DNA of 34,349 bases from positions 1 through 34,349 of the forward strand of contig DAOVZS010000001.1 in assembly GCA_030635005.1 (NCBI GenBank), in the 5' to 3' direction. Below, piece by piece: positions 15,612 to 24,713 of this stretch. Numbering within the stretch: position 1 is the first letter of the stretch; each line of letters begins with the position of its first letter. A program made the translations under genes and the position numbers. The stretch comes from Thiomargarita sp. (GTDB lineage: Bacteria > Pseudomonadota > Gammaproteobacteria > Beggiatoales > Beggiatoaceae). Below the pieces are notes generated by a model. It saw only the letters and a list, made by a program, of their open reading frames with translations, was not told where the DNA came from and did not search any database.

Positions 15612-16292
15612 TTACACCCCTATTTTGCATAAAATATTATGTGCATTATTTTTGTCATCATGCAGTTCAAGTATTTTGTGCTGTGAATCCAATAGTTTGG
15701 CTAAGAAAATATTTCTATCAATACAAGTTGCCCCAAGATTTAATTTATAATCCATTTCCATTCCTAAATCCCAAAATAAAAATCCCTTTTTTTGTAATAT
15801 TTTGGCGGTCGCACACAATTGAACCGTTCCCGCTGAATTTCGATGGCTAAAACCTGTCAAACTGGTATAACAAGATCCCACGACATAGCCAATTTCACCT
15901 GCGACCAATTCATCATTTTCCCAAACTTCAAAGGAATGAAATATGGGGTGAGATTGTTTAGAATGAAATAGAGATATAAAGGCGTCTACTAATGGCGGAT
16001 ATAGCCAATTATCCTCATGATAGTTTATAATATGATCTATGCATGCCTCAAAGGCTTGGTCGATGGTAATATCAAACTTGCGCGCACGTCTTTTTGCCGT
16101 TTTAGAGATATGAAGATTTTCAAATTCAAGAATACACCGATTTTGATGCATTTTTAGCAGTAACAGATAGGTATCTTCATATTCAGTGGCCATAGGTATA
16201 AAACCTTTGCGACAGCCTAAGGCAATTAATTCTGGATCAAAATTATATGACCAAAGCATTTCGGAATTTAAAACATTTACGTGCTGTTTCAT
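15612..16292 (-). CDS. aat: Divergent leucyl/phenylalanyl-tRNA-protein transferase (Aat family)
   Basis: The 226-residue protein shows the order of Aat motifs: DPELIALGCRKGFIPM near 19-34 (the family usually has a GxFPW or GIFPM variant), WLYPPLVDAFISLF (96-109), HSFEVWENDELVAGEIGY (119-136) and a final LGATCIDRNIFLAKL (186-200). Aat adds Leu or Phe to proteins with N-terminal Lys or Arg for ClpS/ClpAP degradation. The segment that reads GESMFS in classical Aat is YTSLTGFS here (142-149), and the DCQ motif is DLGMEMD (175-181). Specificity may therefore differ. The start is 2 bases after the TraB/GumN gene stop. Confidence 0.75.
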   Translation of the reverse strand: MKQHVNVLNSEMLWSYNFDPELIALGCRKGFIPMATEYEDTYLLLLKMHQNRCILEFENLHISKTAKRRARKFDITIDQAFEACIDHIINYHEDNWLYPPLVDAFISLFHSKQSHPIFHSFEVWENDELVAGEIGYVVGSCYTSLTGFSHRNSAGTVQLCATAKILQKKGFLFWDLGMEMDYKLNLGATCIDRNIFLAKLLDSQHKILELHDDKNNAHNILCKIGV

Positions 16293-16294
16293 AA

Positions 16295-17149
16295 TTAATA
16301 GATGGCAAACACCCGATATCCCTGTTTTTGTAATAGTGCTAACAAGCCTTTTTCTCCCGGTAAATGTAATGCACCCACTGCAATAAAAGCATTACCTTCT
16401 TGTAAACGGGGAGCCATACGGGCTATCATTCTTATATTACGATCATCCAATATGCGTTTATAAAAAGCATCTGCTAAAGATTTATAGTCACTGCGTTCTT
16501 TCATATATTCGTTCCCTAACGTCAGCAATGCTGTTAAATCACGTGATAAATATAATGTGTGCATTTTATCAAATAAAGCGGGCATTTCATCAACATATTT
16601 CAAGGTATCTTTCAATAATAGGACTTGTTCTGGAATCGTAAATGATTCAAAAACTGATAATTGTTCCTCTATTGTTTCTAAACCATAAAGCGGTATGTGA
16701 TGTTTTTGTGCTTTTTTATATAATAACAAGTCTAAAAATTCTCCTGTTTTAACAGGGGGCACATTGAGCATCATGATGATAGCCCATGGTTTCATTTGTT
16801 TGAGTAGTGGCAGGGGTATATCATGTTGATGCATTGCTGCAATAATTTGCGTAAAAAGGGTTGGTTTAACAAGCTGTTCTAAGGTTTGAGGTTTTGTCAA
16901 CAACATAAGTTGTAGCGATTTCAATATTGTTGACCTATCCATTAAAACTTCTACTGAAACGCTATGCGCTTGTTCAAAACGGGTACGCACGATATTGGGT
17001 AATGTGGTTACCCGAGGATCTTCGGAATGTATTGTCCCAAAAATATAACTGGGGCTATGTCCCGCTTTATCAATTTGCCATAACAAACCTTTTTCTGCAT
17101 AAACACTATTGGCTATAAAACCAATACACAAGATTATCCAGTATTTCAT
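16295..17149 (-). CDS. TraB/GumN family protein, secreted
   Basis: This 284-residue protein has a signal peptide (1-18, ending VYA-E) and a TraB/GumN (Tiki-like) domain. The N-terminal GTIHSEDPR block (about 38-46) and the C-terminal AVGALHLPGEKGLL block (about 256-269) hold the two GxxH-type histidines thought to form a metal-dependent protease site in this superfamily. Biological substrate in bacteria is unknown. It heads a leftward group with the Aat-like gene (2-base gap) and the PilZ gene, and diverges from glnD with about 50 bases between starts. Confidence 0.88.
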   Translation of the reverse strand: MKYWIILCIGFIANSVYAEKGLLWQIDKAGHSPSYIFGTIHSEDPRVTTLPNIVRTRFEQAHSVSVEVLMDRSTILKSLQLMLLTKPQTLEQLVKPTLFTQIIAAMHQHDIPLPLLKQMKPWAIIMMLNVPPVKTGEFLDLLLYKKAQKHHIPLYGLETIEEQLSVFESFTIPEQVLLLKDTLKYVDEMPALFDKMHTLYLSRDLTALLTLGNEYMKERSDYKSLADAFYKRILDDRNIRMIARMAPRLQEGNAFIAVGALHLPGEKGLLALLQKQGYRVFAIY

Positions 17150-17199
17150 ACTTTTTCCTAAAATAGTTTAAAATAACAGTATACTTTATTTTATTGCTT

Positions 17200-19827
17200 A
17201 TGTACACAGATCTCGAACTTTTTGATTTTCAACAATTTGAAGATGATTTAAAGACTGATATACCTATTCCTAAGGTATTTCGTAAAGCCTTAAAACAAGG
17301 ACATAACATACTTTTAAAACGTTTTCAGGCTCATAAAAATGTCACCAATTATGTGCTACAACGTGCTTGGTTAATCGATAAAATTGTCATAGAAGCTTGG
17401 GAACATCTATGTACATTTCCAGAATCTTATCAGATTTCTTTGATTGCCGTAGGGGGATATGGACGTGGAGAAATGCATCCACATTCTGATGTAGACTTAT
17501 TAATATTATCAGAATATCCACTAGATACTCAAAAAAAGCCTTGTATCGTCAATTTTTTGCAATTTTTGTGGGATTTACATCTTAAAGTTGGGCATAGTGT
17601 GCGTACTTTGCAAGAATGTGAAGAAAATGCTGCTGCTGATATTACGGTGATCACGAATTTGATTGAAGCCCGTTTGATTGCGGGTTCAAAATCTTTGTTT
17701 CAAAAGATGCAAGAAACGATCACACCTGATCGGATTTGGTCACATAAAGAGTTATTTACGGCTAAAATCGAAGAGCAAAGAAAACGTTATCTTAAATATC
17801 ATAATACGATTTCTAATCTAGAGCCTAATATTAAAGAAAGTCCAGGCGGTTTACGCGATATTCACATGATTGGCTGGGTAGCAAAACGCTATTTTAATGC
17901 GACTACTTTATATGATCTTGTACAAAATAGTTTTTTAACGAAAAAGGAATATCAAGTTTTAAGTAAAGCGCAGGAATTTGTTTGGGATATTCGATGTCGA
18001 TTACATCTGACGACACAACGAAATGAGGATCGTTTATTATTTGAATATCAACGCATACTCGCTCAGGAAATGGGTTATAAAGATGATGATGAAGGTTTAG
18101 CTATTGAAAAACTGATGAAACGCTATTATCGTACTGCTAAAAAGATAAGCACCCTTAATGGCATGCTCTTAAAATTGTTTCAAGAAGCTATTTTATATGC
18201 GGATGCACCAGCGACGGTATATGCTTTAAATAAACGTTTTCAAGTACATAATCATTTTATTGAAGTGACACAGGACAATGTTTTTGTCAATTATCCTTTT
18301 GCTTTATTAGAAATCTTTTTATTAATGCAAGAACATACTGATATTAAAGGGATACGTGCAACCACCATTCGTTTGATGATTCATTATAACTATTTGATTG
18401 ATAAGATTTTTTTGAAAGATTTACGGGCACAAAGTATTTTTATTGAAATTTTCCGTCAAGCACACGGATTAACACATGTATTAAGGCGTATGAATAGTTA
18501 TGGTATTCTTGAAACCTATATTCCTGCTTTTGGAAAAATTGTCGGACAAATGCAATATGATTTATTTCATGCCTATACTGTTGATCAACATACGCTTTTT
18601 GTAATCGGTAATTTAAGACGTTTGACGCAACCAGAATTTTCTCACGAATTTCCATTTTGTTCTAAACTCATCCAAACGATTCCTAAGCTTGAATTGCTGT
18701 ATTTGGCAGGTTTTTTTCATGATATTGCGAAAGGACGTGGGGGTAATCATTCAGAATTGGGGGAAAGCGATGTTTTTGATTTTTGTCAAACACATCATTT
18801 AAGTGACTATGATGCCCGTTTAGTGGGATGGTTAGTACGTCATCATTTACTGATTTCTACTACGGCACAACGTCAAGATCTTGATGATCCTGATGTTATT
18901 AACAGTTTTGCCGAAAAGATGGAAGATATTGTACATCTTGATTATTTATATTTGCTGACTGTCGCAGATATCAGAGCCACGAATCCTACTGCTTGGAATA
19001 AATGGAAAGAAGCCTTACTGACAACCCTTTATCATAAAAGCCATGCTATTTTACAAAATGGGAAAGGACAAGATAAACAAGTTCATATTAATGATATTCA
19101 AAGTAAAGCACGTAGTTTACTGAGTCCTTTAACAGGTTTTAATCGTTTATGGGAAGAATTAGGAGCAGAATATTTTTTATATTCTACGCCACAAGATGTG
19201 GCACATGAGACACAAGCTATTTTAAAACAAGATTTTCCGATTGTTTTAGAACGGGAAGCTGAGAAGGGCAGTACCCGATTTATCTTGATCACAAAAAATT
19301 GTGATTCTTTATTTTCTGCCACTACCTATTTTTTAGAACAACAGAATTTATCTATTGTGGATGCTTTTATTGTCTCTACGCAAAGTCAATATACGATCAG
19401 TGGTTATACTATTTTGGAAGAAAAGATACAATCAACACTGCGTATTCAAGATATTTTAAAAGGATTGAAACAAGCCCTGCTCACTGATCGCAATATGATA
19501 TTTAGTCCTATTCGTCGCTATATTCCTAAACAGTTAAAGCAATTTCCCTTATCTACCCGTATTACTTTTACACAAGATCATATTCATAACCATACGATTA
19601 TGGAATTAGTGGCAGGAGACTCACCTGGTTTATTATCTCGCGTGGCACAAGCCTTTGTGACTTCTCGTGTACGCCTTAAAAAAGCTAAAATTGCGACATT
19701 TAATTGTCATGTTGAAGATATTTTCTTTATGACTACTTATAATAATCATGCGTTGTATTCTGCCGAACAACTGGATGCATTACGTAAAAACTTATCTAAA
19801 TTGCTTGAAGAAGATACGGAAAAATGA
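17200..19827 (+). CDS. glnD: Bifunctional PII uridylyltransferase/uridylyl-removing enzyme GlnD
   Basis: The 875-residue enzyme senses glutamine and modifies PII proteins. The nucleotidyltransferase motif GGYGRGEMHPHSDVDLL is at about 85-101, with two catalytic aspartates in DVD. A GlnD linker domain follows. The HD domain has FFHDIAKGRGGNHSE near 505-519. Two C-terminal ACT domains (about 690-750 and 800-870, with ELVAGDSPGLLSRVAQAF) complete the layout. I use the ATG at 17200 instead of the TTG two codons earlier. No Shine-Dalgarno sequence is obvious. The stop TGA directly abuts the stop of the converging cyclase gene with no gap. Confidence 0.96.
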   Translation: MYTDLELFDFQQFEDDLKTDIPIPKVFRKALKQGHNILLKRFQAHKNVTNYVLQRAWLIDKIVIEAWEHLCTFPESYQISLIAVGGYGRGEMHPHSDVDLLILSEYPLDTQKKPCIVNFLQFLWDLHLKVGHSVRTLQECEENAAADITVITNLIEARLIAGSKSLFQKMQETITPDRIWSHKELFTAKIEEQRKRYLKYHNTISNLEPNIKESPGGLRDIHMIGWVAKRYFNATTLYDLVQNSFLTKKEYQVLSKAQEFVWDIRCRLHLTTQRNEDRLLFEYQRILAQEMGYKDDDEGLAIEKLMKRYYRTAKKISTLNGMLLKLFQEAILYADAPATVYALNKRFQVHNHFIEVTQDNVFVNYPFALLEIFLLMQEHTDIKGIRATTIRLMIHYNYLIDKIFLKDLRAQSIFIEIFRQAHGLTHVLRRMNSYGILETYIPAFGKIVGQMQYDLFHAYTVDQHTLFVIGNLRRLTQPEFSHEFPFCSKLIQTIPKLELLYLAGFFHDIAKGRGGNHSELGESDVFDFCQTHHLSDYDARLVGWLVRHHLLISTTAQRQDLDDPDVINSFAEKMEDIVHLDYLYLLTVADIRATNPTAWNKWKEALLTTLYHKSHAILQNGKGQDKQVHINDIQSKARSLLSPLTGFNRLWEELGAEYFLYSTPQDVAHETQAILKQDFPIVLEREAEKGSTRFILITKNCDSLFSATTYFLEQQNLSIVDAFIVSTQSQYTISGYTILEEKIQSTLRIQDILKGLKQALLTDRNMIFSPIRRYIPKQLKQFPLSTRITFTQDHIHNHTIMELVAGDSPGLLSRVAQAFVTSRVRLKKAKIATFNCHVEDIFFMTTYNNHALYSAEQLDALRKNLSKLLEEDTEK

Positions 19828-22041
19828 CTATTTATTCTTAAAAATATATACACCATTCCAATGTTCACCAGGAGAATGGGTCATAAAGTAAGTCAAACGT
19901 TTGATATACATGCGATATAACATACATTTAGGATATTGTGTTTGTAATGTCGTAAATTGTGCTTTTGCCATTTCCCAAGATTGTTGGCGATATTGAATCA
20001 GGGCTTGTGCATAATCTTCCAATTCACGTTTCATGGATTTTCCAACCTCTTCCACGCGCCCAATCGGTTCAAAAATAGACACTGGCTTTTCTTTTCCCTT
20101 TACTTTGACACAATCGAGTTCCCGATAGATATATTCAGGAACAGCATTTTTTGTTGTTTCGCTGACAATAATGGGGGTCCCATATTGTTTCGTGACCCCT
20201 TCTAAACGTGATCCTAAATTCACCGCATCACCTAATACTGTATAAGCAATACGAAATTGTGATCCCATATTACCAATATTCATGATACCCGTATTTAAAC
20301 CAATTCCAATTCTGAGTTCAGGCCATCCTTTTTCTTTAAATTCTGATTGCATTTTTTTTAAACGTTTTAACATGCCCATAGCAGCCTCTAAAGCATGGAA
20401 GGCATGCTGAGAATCGGGCAATGGTGCACCCCAGAAAGCCATGATCGCATCTCCCATATATTTATCAATAGTCCCCCGTTCTTGATGAATAACATGTGTC
20501 ATGGGCGTTAAATATTCATTCATTAATTGAGATAATTCTTTAGGATCAAAATTTTCAGAAATACTTGTGAAATCCCGTATATCTGAAAATAATACGGTCA
20601 TATATCGGCTTTCACCTTCCATGGTAAAGCGACAACCTGGATTATGACTCATTTCCTTGACCAATTCAGGGGGGATATATTGTCCAAATAAATCTGTCAA
20701 CTGGCGTTTATGACGAGATTCAACAATATAGCCATAAGACATATTAAAAATAAAAAGTACCAAAATTAATAAAAATGTGGTCGCAAAGGGTAAAACAATA
20801 TGCATATGATGCCAAATGATGAGATTAAGCAAAAATATAAATCCTAAAATAGTCAGTGTTCCAAAGGTCGCTAACCATGGTGACAGCAAGGGCAAGACAA
20901 TAATCATGACAATTGCAATGAAAATAACGAGAAACAATTCTAAATTAGGGATATAATCCGAATTTGCTTTTAAATTCTCATTTAATATGCCAGAAATGAG
21001 GTTAGCATGGAGTTCTACACTGGGATAATCTTTTTCAACTGGTGTGGCACGTGAATCTCGTAAACCTGCAGCACTCGTGCCAAATAAGACAATTTTATCT
21101 TTAAGATTCTCTTGAACACGTCCATATAAAACATCACTTGCAGAGACATACGTAAAAAATTTCTGACTTTTACCCCGATAAGGAATTAAGGTTTGAATGT
21201 GTTGATCTACAGGAATTTGCTTATCACCCACTTGTAAAATTCCTAAACTCTGCACAACATCTAACGTGATCTTTGGATTTCCTAAAGCCATACGGGTGAC
21301 TGCTAAAGAAAGAGATTCATAGAAGTGTCCCTGATAGCGATATAACATCGGTATGCGTCGTACAATACCATCAGAATCTGGAAAGACATCAAAATGTCCC
21401 GCACTTTTGGCATTATTTTGAAATAGGGATAAATTAGCCACAAAACCCTGTGCAGTCGCAGCCTCAAATATCAAATTTTGCGGTGTTTTAGTAATGATGG
21501 GCGTTGGAAGTTGACCTATTTGGGTATCGTTTTTACTAAAAGTATAGCCTAATATGATACGACGATGACGCAAGCTTTCAGAGAATTGCTGATCATAATT
21601 TAAGGTATTTTCAAGACTTTTTAAGATTTCTAAAAATTTAGGGGCATCTTTTAAAGCGTCTTGTGATAATAATTGTAATTTTTTTAATCCAGAACTTTCA
21701 TCGGATTCTGCAAATACCACATCCATACCCAACACATCAATATGATACGTATCAAATAACTGATCAATTAAGCCGGCAATCACAGCTCTATTCCAAGGCC
21801 AACGACCAATTTCATTCAAACTTTTTTCATCAATATCCAGAATAACAATTCTATTATCCAACGTTTGTGGTATAGAAGATTCTAGCCGAGTATCATAAAT
21901 TTCATATTCTAAAGCATTAATAAAATCCCATTCAACCACTTTAACCACATGAAGTACAAAAAATAATAAGATACTCACACTGAATAATAATCGTAACGCA
22001 TGATTATTAAAGAGATTTAAGAGTTTTGACAATTTTGACAT
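19828..22041 (-). CDS. CHASE2-class III adenylate/guanylate cyclase
   Basis: The 737-residue sensor has one N-terminal membrane helix (about 14-34), an extracytoplasmic CHASE2 domain (about 45-340, with ILDIDEKSLNEIGRWPWNR near its start), three membrane helices (about 350-440) and a class III cyclase domain (about 475-650). Both metal-binding aspartates are present (LFSDIRDFT and MGDAIMAF). The purine-selecting pair reads K in TIDKYMGD and T in AYTVLGDAVN, the class IIIb adenylyl cyclase pattern, so cAMP is the likelier product. The C-terminal 80 residues are helical, TPR-like. It follows trpC by 9 bases and is the last gene of a six-gene leftward operon. Confidence 0.93.
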   Translation of the reverse strand: MSKLSKLLNLFNNHALRLLFSVSILLFFVLHVVKVVEWDFINALEYEIYDTRLESSIPQTLDNRIVILDIDEKSLNEIGRWPWNRAVIAGLIDQLFDTYHIDVLGMDVVFAESDESSGLKKLQLLSQDALKDAPKFLEILKSLENTLNYDQQFSESLRHRRIILGYTFSKNDTQIGQLPTPIITKTPQNLIFEAATAQGFVANLSLFQNNAKSAGHFDVFPDSDGIVRRIPMLYRYQGHFYESLSLAVTRMALGNPKITLDVVQSLGILQVGDKQIPVDQHIQTLIPYRGKSQKFFTYVSASDVLYGRVQENLKDKIVLFGTSAAGLRDSRATPVEKDYPSVELHANLISGILNENLKANSDYIPNLELFLVIFIAIVMIIVLPLLSPWLATFGTLTILGFIFLLNLIIWHHMHIVLPFATTFLLILVLFIFNMSYGYIVESRHKRQLTDLFGQYIPPELVKEMSHNPGCRFTMEGESRYMTVLFSDIRDFTSISENFDPKELSQLMNEYLTPMTHVIHQERGTIDKYMGDAIMAFWGAPLPDSQHAFHALEAAMGMLKRLKKMQSEFKEKGWPELRIGIGLNTGIMNIGNMGSQFRIAYTVLGDAVNLGSRLEGVTKQYGTPIIVSETTKNAVPEYIYRELDCVKVKGKEKPVSIFEPIGRVEEVGKSMKRELEDYAQALIQYRQQSWEMAKAQFTTLQTQYPKCMLYRMYIKRLTYFMTHSPGEHWNGVYIFKNK

Positions 22042-22050
22042 AATCGTATT

Positions 22051-22854
22051 TCAGTCATTTTGAAATAATTGAGTCAATGCTAAGCCTGGATCAAGTGCTG
22101 TCATAAAAGCTTCACCGACTAAAAATGTATGTACGCCAGCTTTACGCAATAAAGCGACATCCTGATGTGTCTGAATACCACTTTCGCTGACAACAATATG
22201 ATTTTTAGGTATCCATTTTAATAAATCCAAAGTATTGGATAGGTGAGTTGTAAACGTTCTTAAATTACGATTATTGATACCGATTAAAGGCATTTTCAAG
22301 TATAATGCCCGTTCTAATTCCTCATGATCATGCACTTCAATAAGCACATCCATATCCAAATGCGTTGCCAATTGGGCTAAATCTTGTAATTGAGCATCTC
22401 CTAAGGCTGCAACAATCAGTAAAATACAATCTGCACCCATAGCACGTGCTTCATACACCTGATACGCATCAATGATAAAATCTTTACGCAAAATGGGTAA
22501 AGAACAAGCCAATTGGGCTTGTTCTAAATATTCAGGCGCCCCTTGAAAAAAATCTTTATCTGTCAGCACAGAAAGACAGGTTGCCCCATGTTGTTCATAG
22601 CTTTTGGCGATTGCAATTGGATCGAAATGTGCTCTTAACACGCCTTTGCTGGGAGAAGCTTTTTTAATTTCAGCGATGACTGCTGGCTTTTTTTGCTGTA
22701 TTCGTGCTTCAATAGCGGCAATAAATCCTCTGGGTGGCGTACTTTGTGCAGCATGTTGACTTAAAAGGCGTATGGGTATTTTTTGAGAATGGGCCTGAAT
22801 TTCTGCACCTTTACGCTGAAGAATTTTTTTTAAAATATCGGGTGTTTTGCTCAT
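22051..22854 (-). CDS. trpC: Indole-3-glycerol-phosphate synthase
   Basis: The 267-residue TIM-barrel enzyme catalyses ring closure of CdRP to indole-3-glycerol phosphate in tryptophan synthesis. Visible motifs are VIAEIKKASPSKG with the catalytic lysine, LRKDFIIDAYQVYEARAMGAD, GINNRNLRTF and VSESGI. It is the stand-alone TrpC form, with no TrpF fusion. It sits 4 bases after the hydrolase gene and 9 bases before the cyclase gene. trpD is 4.4 kb away on the other strand, so the usual trpGDC cluster is broken. Confidence 0.96.
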   Translation of the reverse strand: MSKTPDILKKILQRKGAEIQAHSQKIPIRLLSQHAAQSTPPRGFIAAIEARIQQKKPAVIAEIKKASPSKGVLRAHFDPIAIAKSYEQHGATCLSVLTDKDFFQGAPEYLEQAQLACSLPILRKDFIIDAYQVYEARAMGADCILLIVAALGDAQLQDLAQLATHLDMDVLIEVHDHEELERALYLKMPLIGINNRNLRTFTTHLSNTLDLLKWIPKNHIVVSESGIQTHQDVALLRKAGVHTFLVGEAFMTALDPGLALTQLFQND

Positions 22855-22858
22855 AATC

Positions 22859-23698
22859 CTATTTTACAGAATTCAGAAAATCCATGATATATGTCCAATA
22901 CATGTCTGACATGGAAATATTGTGATGATTAGTATTGGGTATCAGTTGTTGGTGTGTGACACCGCCCCATGCCTTAATCAGTGCTAGAGAATTCGAAGAA
23001 GGTATCACTGAATCATGTTGGGCTATTAAAGCAAAAAGGGGACTTTTTATGGAAGGTGCTAATGATATGACATCAAACGGATGTTTAAGAAGTAGAGACA
23101 CAGGTACATAGGGATATACTTTTTGAGCTAAATTTTGAATGCTATCGTACGGGGATACCAAAATGACTCCGCTTAATTTCGGTCTTTTTGAGGCCAAATA
23201 CACCGCTACTCCTGTCCCTAAACTCCGCCCAAATGCAACAATTCGATTGGCATTAATATCTGTTCTTTTGGAAAAAGTATCATACAGTAACACAGCATCA
23301 TTAAAAAAATTCTGTTCACTGGGTTCACCCTCACTTAAACCATATCCGCGATAATTGACCAACAGTAATGACCAATTGTTTAAATAATTGCTATCCCTTA
23401 TATGGCTGGATATTTCTTCTGAATTACCCCCAAAATATATTATTAAGGGTGCGGGTTGTTCAGAACCATTTTTTATATACCACCCTTGCAAACGAACATG
23501 ATCGGGCGTCATTATCTGGATTTCCTCAGTATGAGGATATGTATTTTGAATCCAAGATAATTGTGTATCCGCCATGTCTTGTTGAATAAAGAGTAATCTT
23601 TCTTGCGAAAAGTACAAGAAAGGATATAACAATGAAGGAATTGCGACAAAAACACCGATAATAATTCTTAAGACAGACTGTAGCATTTTTTTAATCAT
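22859..23698 (-). CDS. Membrane-anchored alpha/beta hydrolase (Bem46/ABHD13-like)
   Basis: From the ATG at 23698, which overlaps the tag stop (TAATG), the protein has 279 residues. It has an N-terminal membrane helix (about 9-28) and an alpha/beta hydrolase domain with an oxyanion-type YFGGNSEE segment, LVNYRGYGLSEG, the nucleophile elbow GRSLGTG, an acid in AQHDSVIP and a histidine in NTNHHNI. This is the pattern of the Bem46/YfhR family of serine hydrolases; the substrate is unknown. A longer frame begins with GTG at 23737 inside tag and is unlikely. The gene is fourth in the leftward operon. Confidence 0.88.
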   Translation of the reverse strand: MIKKMLQSVLRIIIGVFVAIPSLLYPFLYFSQERLLFIQQDMADTQLSWIQNTYPHTEEIQIMTPDHVRLQGWYIKNGSEQPAPLIIYFGGNSEEISSHIRDSNYLNNWSLLLVNYRGYGLSEGEPSEQNFFNDAVLLYDTFSKRTDINANRIVAFGRSLGTGVAVYLASKRPKLSGVILVSPYDSIQNLAQKVYPYVPVSLLLKHPFDVISLAPSIKSPLFALIAQHDSVIPSSNSLALIKAWGGVTHQQLIPNTNHHNISMSDMYWTYIMDFLNSVK

Positions 23699-24270
23699 TA
23701 TTGACTCATCTTCTTTATTTTTTGATAACGAAAACACGTAATAATATGGTCATTCACCATCCCCACCGCTTGCATAAAAGCATAACACATGGTGGGTCCG
23801 ATAAATGTAAAGCCTCTCTTTTTTAAATCTTGGCTCATCAAATGAGAGATAGCTGTGTTCATTGGAATATCAGATGTCTTTTCCCAGATATTCTGCTGCG
23901 TTTTACTCGCAACGAATTGCCAAATATAAGTATCAAAACTGCCAAATTGTGCTTGCACTTCAAGAAAAGCTGCCGCATTCTTTTGAGCAGAATTGATTTT
24001 AAGCCTATTTCTAATGATATAAGGATTGGTACTTAATTCAAGCAATTTAGATTTTGAATAATAGGCAATTTTATCAGCCTCAAAATTATCATAAGCAATT
24101 CGATATCCTTGTCTTTTTTTGAGAATCGTCTCCCAACGTAAGCCTGCCTGTGCTGCTTCTAAAATCAGAAATTCAAAAAGCAGGCGATCATTATGAACTG
24201 GGATTCCCCATTCTTTATCATGATAGACTTGTTCAATCAGTGAGTTGTTAGCCCATTCACATCGTTTCAT
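23698..24270 (-). CDS. tag: DNA-3-methyladenine glycosylase I
   Basis: The 190-residue enzyme removes 3-methyladenine from alkylated DNA. All four zinc ligands of the Tag family are in their expected positions: C4, H17, H175 and C179. The N-terminal RCEWANN, the central AAQAGLRWETILKKR with the catalytic-pocket glutamate, and GFTFIGPTMCYAFMQAVGMVNDH are diagnostic. Its start lies 14 bases inside the 3' end of the upstream receiver gene, and its stop overlaps the hydrolase start, so both flanks are translationally coupled. Confidence 0.96.
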   Translation of the reverse strand: MKRCEWANNSLIEQVYHDKEWGIPVHNDRLLFEFLILEAAQAGLRWETILKKRQGYRIAYDNFEADKIAYYSKSKLLELSTNPYIIRNRLKINSAQKNAAAFLEVQAQFGSFDTYIWQFVASKTQQNIWEKTSDIPMNTAISHLMSQDLKKRGFTFIGPTMCYAFMQAVGMVNDHIITCFRYQKIKKMSQ

Positions 24271-24679
24271 TGTGAGGTATTAAGGTTTCTCCTTTTTGAA
24301 TACGTTGTAAATAATCTTGAATGGTGGTTATAAACGTGTATGTTTCAATAGGTTTGGTTAGATAATCGATTGCACCCAATTCATATCCTTTTTTCTTAAA
24401 TTCCTCAGATTTATACGCTGCTGTCAAAAATATAATAGGAATATGTTTTGTTTTCCGCCGAGAACGAATAAATTTAGCCGTTTCAAACCCATCCATTTGT
24501 GACATTTGAACATCCAGAAGAATTAAATCGACTTTTTCTTTCATGAGCACATTTAAAGCGATCACACCCGATTGCGCCTCAAACACTTTCACCTGTTGCA
24601 GCTCTTCTTCAAAAAGATGATGCAAATTTTTCAAATTCATTTTATTATCATCGACAATAAGTATACTTGAAGTAGGCAT
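24257..24679 (-). CDS. Single-domain response regulator
   Basis: A 140-residue stand-alone receiver: VDD acidic pair (D10, D11), phospho-acceptor D56 in LLDVQMSQMDG, T in FLTAAYKS and K in YLTKPIE. It is closely similar along its full length to the receiver domain of the adjacent gene at 24714 (for example FLTAAYKSxxFKKKGYELGA in both), so the two arose by tandem duplication. It has no output domain. It overlaps tag by 14 bases. Gap to the upstream gene is 34 bases. Confidence 0.92.
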   Translation of the reverse strand: MPTSSILIVDDNKMNLKNLHHLFEEELQQVKVFEAQSGVIALNVLMKEKVDLILLDVQMSQMDGFETAKFIRSRRKTKHIPIIFLTAAYKSEEFKKKGYELGAIDYLTKPIETYTFITTIQDYLQRIQKGETLIPHNETM

Positions 24680-24713
24680 TTTGAATAACTTCCTATTTTG
24701 TTGTGATATCGTG

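Noticed and set aside
15581..15850. Plus-strand open frame opposite the Aat-like gene
   Set aside because: It is antisense to a gene with clear family motifs and has no recognisable features of its own.
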